Assembly: GCA_958295715.1 (NCBI GenBank)
Contig: OY282371.1
Span: 811,183 to 875,182 of the forward strand
Direction: 5' to 3'
DNA from: an uncultured Dehalococcoidia bacterium
Lineage (GTDB): Bacteria; Chloroflexota; Dehalococcoidia; Lucifugimonadales; GCA-2712585
Length of the DNA: 64,000 bases
Shown: positions 8,974-16,940 of the stretch, in pieces
How positions within the stretch are numbered: position 1 is the stretch's first letter
Layout: every line of letters begins with the position of its first letter
Program-made: the position numbers and the translations under genes
Notes under the pieces: generated by a model
Seen by the model: the letters and a program-made list of their open reading frames with translations, nothing else
What the model was told of the DNA's origin: nothing
Database searches by the model: none

Positions 8974-10159
8974 TCACGCCTTCTTTGCCCGACCTGTCCT
9001 CCATAATCCTGCGGTAGTGGCCCAGCATGGACCCGGCTACTGAGGCCCAGGTGTACCGGTGGGCCACCAGTTCCCGCCCGTTTTCGCCCATGCGACGCCG
9101 CATGGTTTCGTCGGACAGGAGCGCGCTCATGGCCTCGGCCACGGCCGCGCCGGTGTTCTCTATGACGAGGCCCGCGGAGCTTTGGGCCGCTTCCGGGAAG
9201 TTGCACTGTTCGGATATGACCACGGGCGTCCCGGCGGCCATGGCCTCGAGAATCGCGTTGCTGAATCCCTCAGAGTGGGAGGGCAGGACGAATAGGTCGG
9301 CGCGCTTCAGGGCGGCCAGCTTGTCGTCGCCGGTCAGCGCGCCGGTGAAGGTGACGCGGCCGCGCAGCCCGGCGGACTCCAGGGCTGATTCCATCGTTGC
9401 GCGAGAATCGTCCTGCTCGGGGCCGGCCACAACCAGTGCGGCGTCGGGGAACCGGCCCGCTATCATGGCGAAGCCCCGCGCCAGGGCTTCCAGTCCCTTC
9501 ATGGCGTGTATCCGACCCATGAACAGGATAACCCGCTTGTCCCTGAGTTCGGGGCGGCTCTTGATGAACGCCGAGGCTTCAAGGGGGCGGGTTGGCGTAA
9601 TGAGGTCTGCCCCGTTGGGCGACACGAACACCCGGCCCCGGAAGCCCAGCTTGCGAATGCGCGCCCTTTCCTGTTGGGTCAGCGCGTGAAGGGCGTCGGC
9701 AGACCTTATAACGCGGCCCTGTATCATCCGCATGTAGAGGCCCTTCTTGAGGCCCTTGGTTCGAAGCCGCCACTCATCCAAGGCCCCTAGAAAGCTGAGC
9801 ACGTAGGGAACCCGCCGTCGGCGGGCGGCGCGGTAGGCCGCGTAACACGGATAGTGCCAGATCTCCTTGATGTGGACTAGGTCGAAGGCGCCGGCCAGCC
9901 GTTCATCCAGGAAGCGGGAAAGCTGGCGCGAGTAGGCGGGCCAGAAGCGGGCCAGGAACCCCGTATCGAAGTGGTGTACCGTGGTTCCCAAGAAGGAGGA
10001 CAGGTCCCCGCCGCCGTCCTTCTGCCCGGTCACCGCCGCCACCTCGCAGTGGACCCCCAGTTTCGTTAGGGCGGAGGTGAGGCCGCGCAGGGCCACCATG
10101 GGGCCGTTCACTTCCGGGGCCACGCTGGGGATGGTGTGAACGACGAATAGGACTCTCAA
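8957..10159 (-). CDS. Glycosyltransferase family 4
   Basis: 400 residues, starting MRVLFVVHTIPSVAPEVNGP with the GT-B first strand and glycine loop. The C-terminal half has VILFMGRIHAMKGLEALARG and the donor-binding E-x7-E motif in SEGFSNAILEAMAAGTPVV. It is cytoplasmic, without a signal peptide. It is convergent with the polymerase gene and its last 17 bp overlap that gene's end, so neither leaves space for an intergenic terminator. It most likely adds one sugar in the assembly of the same surface glycan. The substrate is unknown. Confidence 0.85.
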   Translation of the reverse strand: MRVLFVVHTIPSVAPEVNGPMVALRGLTSALTKLGVHCEVAAVTGQKDGGGDLSSFLGTTVHHFDTGFLARFWPAYSRQLSRFLDERLAGAFDLVHIKEIWHYPCYAAYRAARRRRVPYVLSFLGALDEWRLRTKGLKKGLYMRMIQGRVIRSADALHALTQQERARIRKLGFRGRVFVSPNGADLITPTRPLEASAFIKSRPELRDKRVILFMGRIHAMKGLEALARGFAMIAGRFPDAALVVAGPEQDDSRATMESALESAGLRGRVTFTGALTGDDKLAALKRADLFVLPSHSEGFSNAILEAMAAGTPVVISEQCNFPEAAQSSAGLVIENTGAAVAEAMSALLSDETMRRRMGENGRELVAHRYTWASVAGSMLGHYRRIMEDRSGKEGVTIRRG

Positions 10160-10191
10160 GGCGTGTCCGTTGGGCGAACCGGATTGGGGCT

Positions 10192-10617
10192 CTACTGCTG
10201 GACGGGTCCGAAGAAGAACATCCAGTTGACGCCGAACTTGTCGGTGCAGGAGCCGAAGTAGTCGCCCCAGAACATGTCCGCCGCGGGCATGGTGACGGTT
10301 CCTCCCTCAGACATCTTGGCCATGAGTTCGTCCGTCTGCTCCCTGCTCTCGGTGGAGAAGCTGATGGAGAAGTTGCTGCCCGTGACGGGTGGCGGGCCGA
10401 ACTGGGACGGCATGTCGCTGCCCATGAGCACGGTGGGGCCGACGGGAAGGGAGACGTGCATGATGTTGTCGCGCTCCTCCTCAGGAAGGGTCATGCCCGC
10501 GCTCGGGGGTATGCCGCCAAAGGTCGCGAAGCTGGTGAACTCGCCGCCAAAGACCGACCGGTAGAACTCAAAGGCCTCCCGGCAGTCGCCGTTGAAGTGA
10601 AGATAGGGATTCAGCAA
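10192..10617 (-). CDS. VOC/glyoxalase-fold protein of the PhnB type
   Basis: 141 residues beginning MLNPYLHFNGDCREAFEFY, the standard opening of PhnB/YjdN-like vicinal-oxygen-chelate proteins. Later parts, such as DMFWGDYFGSCTDKFGVNW, fit the C-terminal strand-helix repeat. A strong Shine-Dalgarno (AAGGAGG on the minus strand, about 10625-10631) fixes the start. Family members are small cytoplasmic dimers. Some are annotated as demethylubiquinone methyltransferase-like, but a catalytic role is rarely shown, so no reaction is assigned. It appears to be a monocistronic gene unrelated to the polysaccharide cluster. Confidence 0.8.
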   Translation of the reverse strand: MLNPYLHFNGDCREAFEFYRSVFGGEFTSFATFGGIPPSAGMTLPEEERDNIMHVSLPVGPTVLMGSDMPSQFGPPPVTGSNFSISFSTESREQTDELMAKMSEGGTVTMPAADMFWGDYFGSCTDKFGVNWMFFFGPVQQ

Positions 10618-11297
10618 TATACAACCTCCTTAATAATGCTTTACGCTTTGCTCCCGGCCGTCGCCTGAGCCAGGTTATTATACTGGATGGAGCGCTAAGC
10701 CAACTAGCGGGATGGGGCGTTCTTGCCTGAATAACGCCGGCTTAAGGCGGCCCTAGTTCTCCCTGGGCCTGGGCGGGAGGACCCAAGGCTTGGGTCTTAT
10801 TCCGGCGCCGACGCGCGCAAGGTCGACATGCGGGTCTATCAGACGGGCCGCCCCTCTTTCCGTCATTCCCGCGAAGGCGGGAATCCAGAAACCCTTCATT
10901 GCAAGACCGGCGTTCCTCAAAACAAGGTAGACGCCCCCGCGCAGTTAGGCCACCCTTCCCTTCAAGGGGGAGAGCTGGTGAGGGCGAAAGCCGTTGGTGA
11001 CAACTGACCTTATCCTTGGCCTCCCTCCGCCAGGGCGGAAGCCACTTTGTAAAGCCGTTGGCCCCCTCCCCTGGATTGCCGTTTTCACGGGAATGTCAGA
11101 GCGAGGCGCGGAAAGGAGCGCGGGGTTGGGCGATAAGCCAAGGCGGCCGCGGAGGCGGGGGACGCGGGCTGGCCGCCGGCGCGCGTGGCCCGGCCCAAAA
11201 GGCCCAAGAGACTGAAGAGGCCGAAGGCCTCCGACGTGACGCGGCCGGCCCCGCGTCGCAGCCTTGAGAAAGGGGAAGGCGGCATTACGGCGCCGCG
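10618..11297. other. Intergenic region with repeat element and degenerate copies
   Basis: This 680-bp stretch contains no convincing gene. It holds the 106-bp element at 10846-10951, a decayed inverted ATTGCCGTTTTCACGGGAAT-like core around 11076-11095, and near 11128-11149 a GGCGATAAGCCAAGGCGGCCGC segment almost identical to the sequence flanking the element in the oxidoreductase gene (13508-13529). The short frames here read through the repeats and look non-coding. Confidence 0.6.
10846..10951. repeat. Dispersed palindrome-containing repeat, copy A
   Basis: 106 bp with the core CATTCCCGCGAAGGCGGGAAT, followed by a conserved non-palindromic tail. It is nearly identical to copy B at 13524-13629 (only a few differences). 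It is MITE/REP-like: short, without coding capacity, and shared between unlinked sites. Read on the minus strand it encodes the frequently mis-annotated string FWIPAFAGMTE. Confidence 0.85.
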
Positions 11298-12394
11298 CTA
11301 ACGCATACTGTCGCCGTCGGTGTCCGAGAACCCTACGGACACGCCCAGGAGGCTGACCACCTCGGTGGCCAGCGTGCGCTGCACGTCTAGGAGCCGCTCA
11401 TAGACGCCGCGGGCCTGGTGGGGCCGCTCGACTATGGCCGCGCGCAGGGGGCCTTCAACGGAGTCGATGGCTAGGATGGCGGCCGCGAACTGGTCGCGAA
11501 GACGGCGGTCGGTTTCTTCCGACAGTGGAAGCACGAGGCCGGAAAGCCCAAGGCCGTCTTCCCCGGGGCCTTCGTAGACGGCCCGCATACCCAGCAATTC
11601 GTTGCGGATGTCTTGTAGGCCGTTGCCCGCGTCCGTTCCCGGAATGGCCGTCAGGTCGGGCGCGTCGCCTCTGAGGCCCAGGGCCGACGCCAGTCGCAGG
11701 TCGGCCATGTTCCGGATGAGGAAGACCTGGGCCCGCACGAGTTCCGCCACGGCTGCGCTGGATAACATGGCGGAGCTCGCCCGGTCCGTGAAGTAGTCCT
11801 GGTATGGTGGGCGGCCATCCGACCCTGCGGTCCATTCGGACAGGATGGCGCCCGTCTCCTCCTCGGCCACCTCAGCCAACGCGGTCAGGTAGGAGCAGCG
11901 CAGGGCGGAGGCGCTGAGGTTGGCGAGGGCGTCGTCGCCGAACAGGAACCACTCCATGGCGCCGAAGCCGCGGCGGTTGGCCGCCAGCGTATTCCGCACG
12001 TCGCCGGCTGTTACGGGGCGGCCCCGGGCCAGCGTCTCCTCGATGCCGCCGGTGTCCACAGGGGACCAGTCCAGGAGGCTGAGGGACCGCCTGTCCATCA
12101 CCGGGCCGGACCACACGGCCGCCGAACGCATCCAGGAGGCGCGGGCGTCGCGCCACGACAGCCGCGCGGCGTCCAGCGAGCCTTGGCTGGGGGCTTGACA
12201 TAACGCGGTTGCGTCGCGTCGCAGCTTCGCCGCGTCATCCGCGGCGGCCCGGTAGGCGGGAACTATCACCCCGTCGGTGAGGCTTATCAGGACGTCCCTG
12301 TCCGAGGGGCGTTGGAGCCGCAGGCCGCTAACAAGAGGGCAAGCAGGCCCAAGGCGGGGGCCGGTGATTTGATGACGCTGATGACGCGGTTCAT
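11298..12394 (-). CDS. Imelysin-family lipoprotein, second copy (one frameshift near its signal peptide)
   Basis: The main frame (11298-12269) encodes the imelysin fold with DATALCQAPSQ near the start, RRGFGAMEWFLFGDDA in the position of the GxHxxE region, and four-helix segments to the C-terminus. Directly upstream, ATG 12394 starts a classic lipoprotein signal peptide (MNRVISVIKSPAP...LLALLLAACGS, lipobox LAAC) in another frame. The two frames join perfectly if one C is added to the C4 run at 12306-12309, giving ...SDRDVLISLTDGVIVPAY, as in other imelysins. The ATG follows the upstream gene's TAA by one base. Imelysin-like proteins are periplasmic or surface proteins linked to iron uptake. 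The frameshift may be a sequencing error or a recent mutation. Confidence 0.75.
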
Positions 12395-12395
12395 G

Positions 12396-13622
12396 TTAGA
12401 GGGACTCCAGGAACCGGATTAGGGCCTGCCGCTCCCCGGCGGTTAGGCTGGTGAAGCGGCGCCGCGACTCCGCGGCCTCGCCGCCGTGCCACAGAATGGC
12501 CTCCTCTATGCTGCGGGCGCGGCCGTCGTGCAGAAACATGGTGTGGCCGTTCACCGTTTCCACAAGGCCGATGCCCCACAGGGGCGGGGTGCGCCACTCA
12601 GAGCCTGACGCCTGGCCGTCGGGCCGGTGGTCGGCCAGGCCGGGCCCCATGTCGTGAAGCAGCAGGTCGGTGTAGGGGAAGATGACCTGGTTCCGCAGCG
12701 GCTCAATAGGGTGGTCGTCCCCCGTCACGTGCCGGGGCGTGTGGCACGCCGAGCACTGGGACTGGACGAACAGCCGCGCTCCGCGTTTCACCTCCTCATC
12801 CCCGGCGTCGCGCATGGCGGGGACCGCCAAGGTCTGAATGTAGACGGTCACCTTCTCTAACCGGCTGTCGGGAATCTCCGGGGAGCCTCCGCTGGCGGCG
12901 CGGCGGCATTCCTGTTGGCTGGACGGGCAGTTCTCGTTGGGGAACAGGCTGGAGGTGATGCCGATGTCTCCGAGAAAGGCGCTGGCCGCCTGCTGCTCAA
13001 CGGTGGGTTGGCTGGCCTTCCAACCGAACCGGCCAAGGGCGGTCTGGCCGCTCCGGATGTCCCACACAAAGTTGGGGCGTCCGGAGCGGCCGTCGTCGTC
13101 GTCGGGGTCGGCCAAGGAGAGGACGCGGGACTCCGGCACGGCTTCCAGCAACCCTAGGCCGATGGTGGCGGGGGCCACCCGCGGCGATATCCGGACATCC
13201 GGGCGCGCGGGGCCGAAGGCGAGGTCTCCGAGGCTATAGGTTGGTTGGCGCAGGCTGAACTCAACTCCGTCGGGATACCGGCCCGGCGCCTCCCGGTAGG
13301 ATAGCGCTATGCGGCCTTCGGCGGGCACGTTTAGGATGGAGCGGTCTTGCAGCTGTCCCCCGTAGGTGGGTTCGTCCATGGGGCCATCCGCGCCGGGGAT
13401 GCTGAGGCGAAGGAGCAGGCCGCGCTCCGGGTCGCCGGGGTGGTCGGGGGGCTTTCCCCGGCCGTCGTGGCTGTGGCAGGAAGAGCAGGAGAGGGCGTTG
13501 TGGGTGGGGCGATAGGCCAAGGCGGCCGCCCCTCTTTCCGTCATTCCCGCGAAGGCGGGAATCCAGAAACCCTTCATTGCAAGACCGGCGTTCCTCAAAA
13601 CAAGGTGGACGCCTCCGCGCAA
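12396..13622 (-). CDS. Di-haem oxidoreductase (DUF1111/DHOR family), 5' end replaced by a repeat element
   Basis: The genuine sequence starts at about 13516 (YRPTHNALSCSSCHSHDGRG) and includes two c-type haem sites, CSSCH and CSACH, plus the family ending HDGRARSIEEAILWHGGEA. This family pairs with imelysins in iron-related operons. The first about 36 codons, including FWIPAFAGMTE, are translated from the 106-bp repeat (13524-13629). The signal peptide and roughly 100 N-terminal residues expected for the family are missing, so haem attachment outside the membrane would be impossible. Either the gene is dead or another start restores export. The 3' end is intact and coupled to the second imelysin gene. 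Confidence 0.75.
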   Translation of the reverse strand: MRGGVHLVLRNAGLAMKGFWIPAFAGMTERGAAALAYRPTHNALSCSSCHSHDGRGKPPDHPGDPERGLLLRLSIPGADGPMDEPTYGGQLQDRSILNVPAEGRIALSYREAPGRYPDGVEFSLRQPTYSLGDLAFGPARPDVRISPRVAPATIGLGLLEAVPESRVLSLADPDDDDGRSGRPNFVWDIRSGQTALGRFGWKASQPTVEQQAASAFLGDIGITSSLFPNENCPSSQQECRRAASGGSPEIPDSRLEKVTVYIQTLAVPAMRDAGDEEVKRGARLFVQSQCSACHTPRHVTGDDHPIEPLRNQVIFPYTDLLLHDMGPGLADHRPDGQASGSEWRTPPLWGIGLVETVNGHTMFLHDGRARSIEEAILWHGGEAAESRRRFTSLTAGERQALIRFLESL

Positions 13623-13629
13623 TCAGGCC
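13524..13629. repeat. Dispersed palindrome-containing repeat, copy B, inside the oxidoreductase 5' end
   Basis: Nearly identical to copy A (10846-10951) over 106 bp. It sits exactly where homology of the di-haem oxidoreductase stops, and a duplicated operon-junction fragment starts immediately on its other side. This supports an insertion or recombination event at this point. Confidence 0.85.
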
Positions 13630-13705
13630 CAAGGCGAGGCTTCTGATTTGATGACGCTGATGACGCGGTTCATGTCAGAGGGACTCCAGGAACCGGATTA
13701 GGGCC
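13621..13705. repeat. Duplicated junction fragment (copy of 12341-12425)
   Basis: About 85 bp match 12341-12425 with few differences, including the 3' end of the oxidoreductase gene (encoding FLESL) and the first codons of the imelysin signal peptide (MNRVISVIK). Here the sequence stands upstream of the truncated oxidoreductase, so it is a scar of a tandem duplication or recombination, not a gene. Confidence 0.85.
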
Positions 13706-13772
13706 ACTGGCGGCCGCGCCCTGAGCTTACCGGAAAGGCTGCGGGGTCGCATATGTTTATTGTTTTGCTTGG

Positions 13773-14927
13773 TTAGCTGACGCTAATGGCGATTCCCACT
13801 TCTTGAGCGGCCCTGACTATGGTGTCCGTCTGGTTCTCAAGGGCGACTATGGCGTCGAGGACGGCGCGCCGGCCGTGGTTGCTGTCCGGCAGCCCCTGGG
13901 TCAGCAGCCTGTCGAAGGGGGCTGGAATCGCCCTGGCCAGGACCACCGAGCGGTTTATCTCGTCGGCCAGGCTGTCCGCTAGGAAGGGGTCCTTCGCCGC
14001 GACTAGGTCCATTACGCCTGGGCCGGAGACGTCTCCATAGTGGCCAAGGTATACGCGCTGGACGCCCAGGGCGTTGGCGATAATGTCCGCCGTCGTGTTG
14101 TCGGAGAAGGAGGACTGCTCGTACTCCTGGGAGCGCTGCTCGTAGGCGACGGTCATCCGCTCACCCGCCAGTTCGCCCCGGCTCATTTCGCCGATGCCGG
14201 TGAAGATGTTGTTGAGGGCCTCGTTGGAGTTCTTGGCGACGAAGCGGGAGCGGTAGTTGTCGGCGCCGGGGGCCCAGGCGTCCGCCATCTGCTGGAGGTG
14301 TGTCACCAGGAGATCGGAGGCCACGGCCAGATATGTCCCGCGGCGGCCGGCGTTGTCATTGACGGTGTAGTCCTCTACGGGCCGGTAGCCGGGCCCGTCG
14401 GCGTTCAGGTCCTGTCCCCAGAGCAGGAATTCGATGGCGTGCCATCCGGTGGAGACGTTCTCTTCGCCGCCCTCTTCGTTGAGGGAGACCAGCAGGGCCG
14501 CGTCTATGACGGGGAACTCCCCGGGCTTGTTGATGACGCCGGCGTTGGGGTCGCCGTCAACGTAGTCTATGTAGGCTTCGTCAAGGGGCCAGGCGTTGAT
14601 GAGACCCTCCGGGCCGTCGGCTTCGTTGTCGATGGGGCCATCGTAGAAGCGGTATATCTCGGTGACGCCGTAATCGTCGCGGGCGCGGAGCCACGCGTGT
14701 TTGGCGGCGTCAAGGCGGGGCTGGGACGGAGCCGCTAGGAACCTGTCGATGGCGTCGTCCAAGGCCCAGGCGGACGCCAGACTTCGGGCGTAGGAGGAGT
14801 GGGCGCCGGCCGCGTAGTTTTCCACCACCGCCGACTTGAGAGGGTCATTTCCGCCCACGCCGTCGCAGGCCGCGAGGGCCAGGGCTAGAAGGGGTAAAAC
14901 CAGCAGCGAAGCCGTCTTTTTAAGCAT
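13773..14927 (-). CDS. Imelysin-family lipoprotein (iron-regulated, ICMP-like), first copy
   Basis: 384 residues from ATG 14927, preceded by GGGAGAAAGG. The longer frame to 15017 adds only a basic, non-homologous stretch. It starts with a lipoprotein signal (MLKKTASLLVLPLLALALAA, then Cys), so it should be lipid-anchored outside the cytoplasmic membrane. The diagnostic motif GWHAIEFLLWGQDL (GxHxxE) is intact, as are ARDDYGVTEIYRFYDGPID and YEQRSQEYEQSSFSDNT. Imelysins are non-peptidase relatives of M75 that are thought to bind or sense iron or a porphyrin. It is the first gene of the imelysin / di-haem oxidoreductase / imelysin operon, and candidate operator palindromes lie just upstream. Confidence 0.88.
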   Translation of the reverse strand: MLKKTASLLVLPLLALALAACDGVGGNDPLKSAVVENYAAGAHSSYARSLASAWALDDAIDRFLAAPSQPRLDAAKHAWLRARDDYGVTEIYRFYDGPIDNEADGPEGLINAWPLDEAYIDYVDGDPNAGVINKPGEFPVIDAALLVSLNEEGGEENVSTGWHAIEFLLWGQDLNADGPGYRPVEDYTVNDNAGRRGTYLAVASDLLVTHLQQMADAWAPGADNYRSRFVAKNSNEALNNIFTGIGEMSRGELAGERMTVAYEQRSQEYEQSSFSDNTTADIIANALGVQRVYLGHYGDVSGPGVMDLVAAKDPFLADSLADEINRSVVLARAIPAPFDRLLTQGLPDSNHGRRAVLDAIVALENQTDTIVRAAQEVGIAISVS

Positions 14928-15003
14928 CCTTTCTCCCTGCCTTTCTGTGCCCCGTCGCCCAGACCGGGATGGCCGTCCCTCGGCCTTGTCCGTTGGGCTT
15001 GAA

Positions 15004-15050
15004 GCGGATATCCGCATACATACTAATACATTTTATTTAGTAGAGACTAA
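15004..15050. promoter_or_regulatory. Candidate operator palindromes upstream of the imelysin operon
   Basis: Two perfect inverted repeats lie within 50 bp upstream of the operon: GCGGATATCCGC at 15004-15015 and TTAGT-AGAG-ACTAA at 15037-15050. The region is locally AT-rich and shows -10-like TAAAAT/TATTAG strings on the minus strand. The outer TTAG...CTAA bases resemble DtxR/IdeR-type iron boxes, which would suit an imelysin operon. Regulator identity is inference only. Confidence 0.35.
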
Positions 15051-15147
15051 TTCGGTTGACACGGTACACTAACAGAGTCTGCGCGTCTGTCCACCCGCCC
15101 TCCAGCATCACGGCGGGACCACACCGTCATGGCTATAGCCCGCGCGC

Positions 15148-15545
15148 GGTGGCGCGGTTGCCTGTCGCGGTGGAGGCAAGGGAGATGGATTCCCGCCTGC
15201 GCGGGAATGACGAGAGGGGGTGCGGGAATTCGGAAGCCCCCAACGCTCTTCAAAACTAAGTGGGCGCACGCGCCCTTCCCGCCTGCGCGGGAATGACGAG
15301 ATGGGGGTGCGGGAATTCGGAAGCCCCCAACGCTCTTCAAAACTAAGTGGGCGCACGCGCCCTTCCCGCCTGCGCGGGAATGACGAGATGGGGGTGCGGG
15401 AATTCGGAAGCCCCCAACGCTCTTCAAAACTAAGTGGGCGCACGCGCCCTTCCCGCCTGCGCGGGAATGACGGGCGGGGTGGCGCGGTTGCCTGTCGCGG
15501 TGGAGGCAAGAGGGATGGATTCCCGCCTGCGCGGGAATGACGAGA
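15148..15545. repeat. Tandem 86/87-bp repeat array bounded by direct repeats
   Basis: Three units of 86-87 bp start at about 15190, 15276 and 15363, with the palindromic core of a fourth at 15450. Each unit opens with the TTCCCGCCTGCGCGGGAA palindrome and carries a 60-bp tail ending GGGCGCACGCGCCC. The array is bracketed by two copies of a GTGGCGCGGTTGCCTGTCGC segment (15149 and 15479), each followed by another palindrome. Units 2 and 3 look identical, suggesting recent expansion. It is not a CRISPR: there are no unique spacers. Confidence 0.9.
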
Positions 15546-15585
15546 GGGATGCGGCGGCGGCGGCGGCGGCGTTCGTCCATCCATC

Positions 15586-16131
15586 CTACTTGTAGTAGAC
15601 GGCGATGTAGGCGTGGAAGAGGCCGAGAATTATGGTCAGGGCCGCGAGGAGCACGTGCATCACGACCCAGAAGGCTGTGTAGGCCCGGTTGTGAATCCTG
15701 ATTCCCACCGGGCTGGCGACCCCCACGATGACGTTGGTCAGGAGAACCCAACTCAGCACGGCCAGGTAGCCGTAGCCTATCTGCACGCTGTGGAGGTAGA
15801 AGAGGACGGGGGCGACAACGCCGCTGCGCTGGTGCAGGGCCATTAGACGGTGAACCCTCATGCCCCGCTGCCGCGCCAGAAAGAGGCACCACTGCCAGCA
15901 GACGTAGGCCAGCAGGCAGGAGCCGGTGACGTACTTGTACAGGTCGACGGTCTGGAGTTGGGCCAGCCACTCCCAGCGCAGCCCGGCGGCGTCTTGGACA
16001 AGGTAGGCCAGCAGCAGAAGGACCCCTGCCAGCCGCCACCGCCATTCCGACAGCCGCGACGAGGTTATCCTCTTGACGGGGAACCGCAGCCTGAAGCCGG
16101 CGGGTCTCTCGGCGCGCCCGGCCGCGCTCAC
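15586..16131 (-). CDS. Cytochrome b-like four-helix membrane protein
   Basis: 181 residues from GTG 16131, which overlaps the preceding stop (GTGA). It has four to five hydrophobic helices. Histidines fall in helix positions suited to haem b: HQRSGVVAPVLFYLHS, IHNRAYTAFWVVMHVLL and LGLFHAYIAVYYK. This layout resembles ferric-reductase-like or b561-type proteins, but I cannot name a subfamily. It is the last gene of the three-gene cytochrome unit and would supply the membrane quinol/haem b step for electrons passed to or from the two c-type cytochromes. Confidence 0.6.
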   Translation of the reverse strand: MSAAGRAERPAGFRLRFPVKRITSSRLSEWRWRLAGVLLLLAYLVQDAAGLRWEWLAQLQTVDLYKYVTGSCLLAYVCWQWCLFLARQRGMRVHRLMALHQRSGVVAPVLFYLHSVQIGYGYLAVLSWVLLTNVIVGVASPVGIRIHNRAYTAFWVVMHVLLAALTIILGLFHAYIAVYYK

Positions 16132-16940
16132 TCTTGGGCCTGTTCTAACTCGAGGATGGCGCGCATGGTTCCGGCGGATATCCTCCCCTCAGCCTCCCCC
16201 ATGAAGACGTCGGCGGAGGGCACGTAGTAGCCGTCGGATGGCCAGTTCTCGCCCACGGCGGGCGGATTGGCGAAGGTTGCCGCCTTGTCCAGGTACTGCC
16301 GGTAGGCGTCGCGGAATCCCTGACGCAGCGCGCCCACCAGCGATAAGGCCTCCTCCATGCTCACCTCCGGCTTGGGGTATGACCAGGTCGTCGCGCCCAT
16401 GATATCGCCCAACTTCCAATCGGTCTTGGGGGTCTCCGGGTCGTTGTTGTGGCAGGTGACGCAGGGTTGAGCCACGGCGAGGTCGGGGAACATGGCGCTG
16501 TGCAGGTTGACGTCCTCATCCAGAAAGCGCTGGGGCTGGCCGGTCCGCTTGATTTCTGCGAAGTGGGCCTGCTGCGCGCCGGTGAACCGGTTGGCGTCGT
16601 TCACGGGGAAGTCGGATCCCAGGAAGAGGTAGAGGGGGGCCGGGCTGCGGCGCAGGCTCTCGGCCGTCTCCCGGAGGAACAGGGCGGGCAGTGGGCCGGC
16701 GTCTACGCCGGGCTGCCGCCAGTCCTTGTCGAACATCAGGCCCTGTTCGGAGCCTGCGCCGACAATCTCCTTGGTCCACAGCTCGCGCACCGCGTCGTTC
16801 TCCGCTTCTAGAAGGGCGAACACGGCGGCTATGGGAATGGGCGTCCCGCCGGAGACCTCCGCGTCGGGCGGCGGGGCGTTGACGATGATGAGGGCGACCA
16901 GGGCCGCCGCGACCACAAAGGCACCCGCGGCCCACTTCAC
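16128..16940 (-). CDS. Tll0287-like (DUF3365) monohaem c-type cytochrome
   Basis: 270 residues from GTG 16940, overlapping the pentahaem gene's stop. It has an N-terminal hydrophobic anchor (about residues 4-21). A PAS-like sensory/haem domain follows, with DVNLHSAMFPDLAVAQPCVTCHNNDP containing one CxxCH, then TDWKLGDIMGATTW, the hallmark of Tll0287-like proteins. The domain should face outside the cytoplasm. Family members occur alone or fused to histidine kinases and are proposed redox or ligand sensors. Here the operon position points to electron transfer together with its two neighbours. Confidence 0.8.
   Translation of the reverse strand: MKWAAGAFVVAAALVALIIVNAPPPDAEVSGGTPIPIAAVFALLEAENDAVRELWTKEIVGAGSEQGLMFDKDWRQPGVDAGPLPALFLRETAESLRRSPAPLYLFLGSDFPVNDANRFTGAQQAHFAEIKRTGQPQRFLDEDVNLHSAMFPDLAVAQPCVTCHNNDPETPKTDWKLGDIMGATTWSYPKPEVSMEEALSLVGALRQGFRDAYRQYLDKAATFANPPAVGENWPSDGYYVPSADVFMGEAEGRISAGTMRAILELEQAQE

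Noticed and set aside
15148..15545. Possible CRISPR array
   Set aside because: The spacers between palindromes are copies of each other, so this is a tandem repeat; no cas genes are near.
15047..16045. 332-codon minus-strand ORF
   Set aside because: Shadow of the cytochrome b-like gene running into the tandem repeat; repetitive product.
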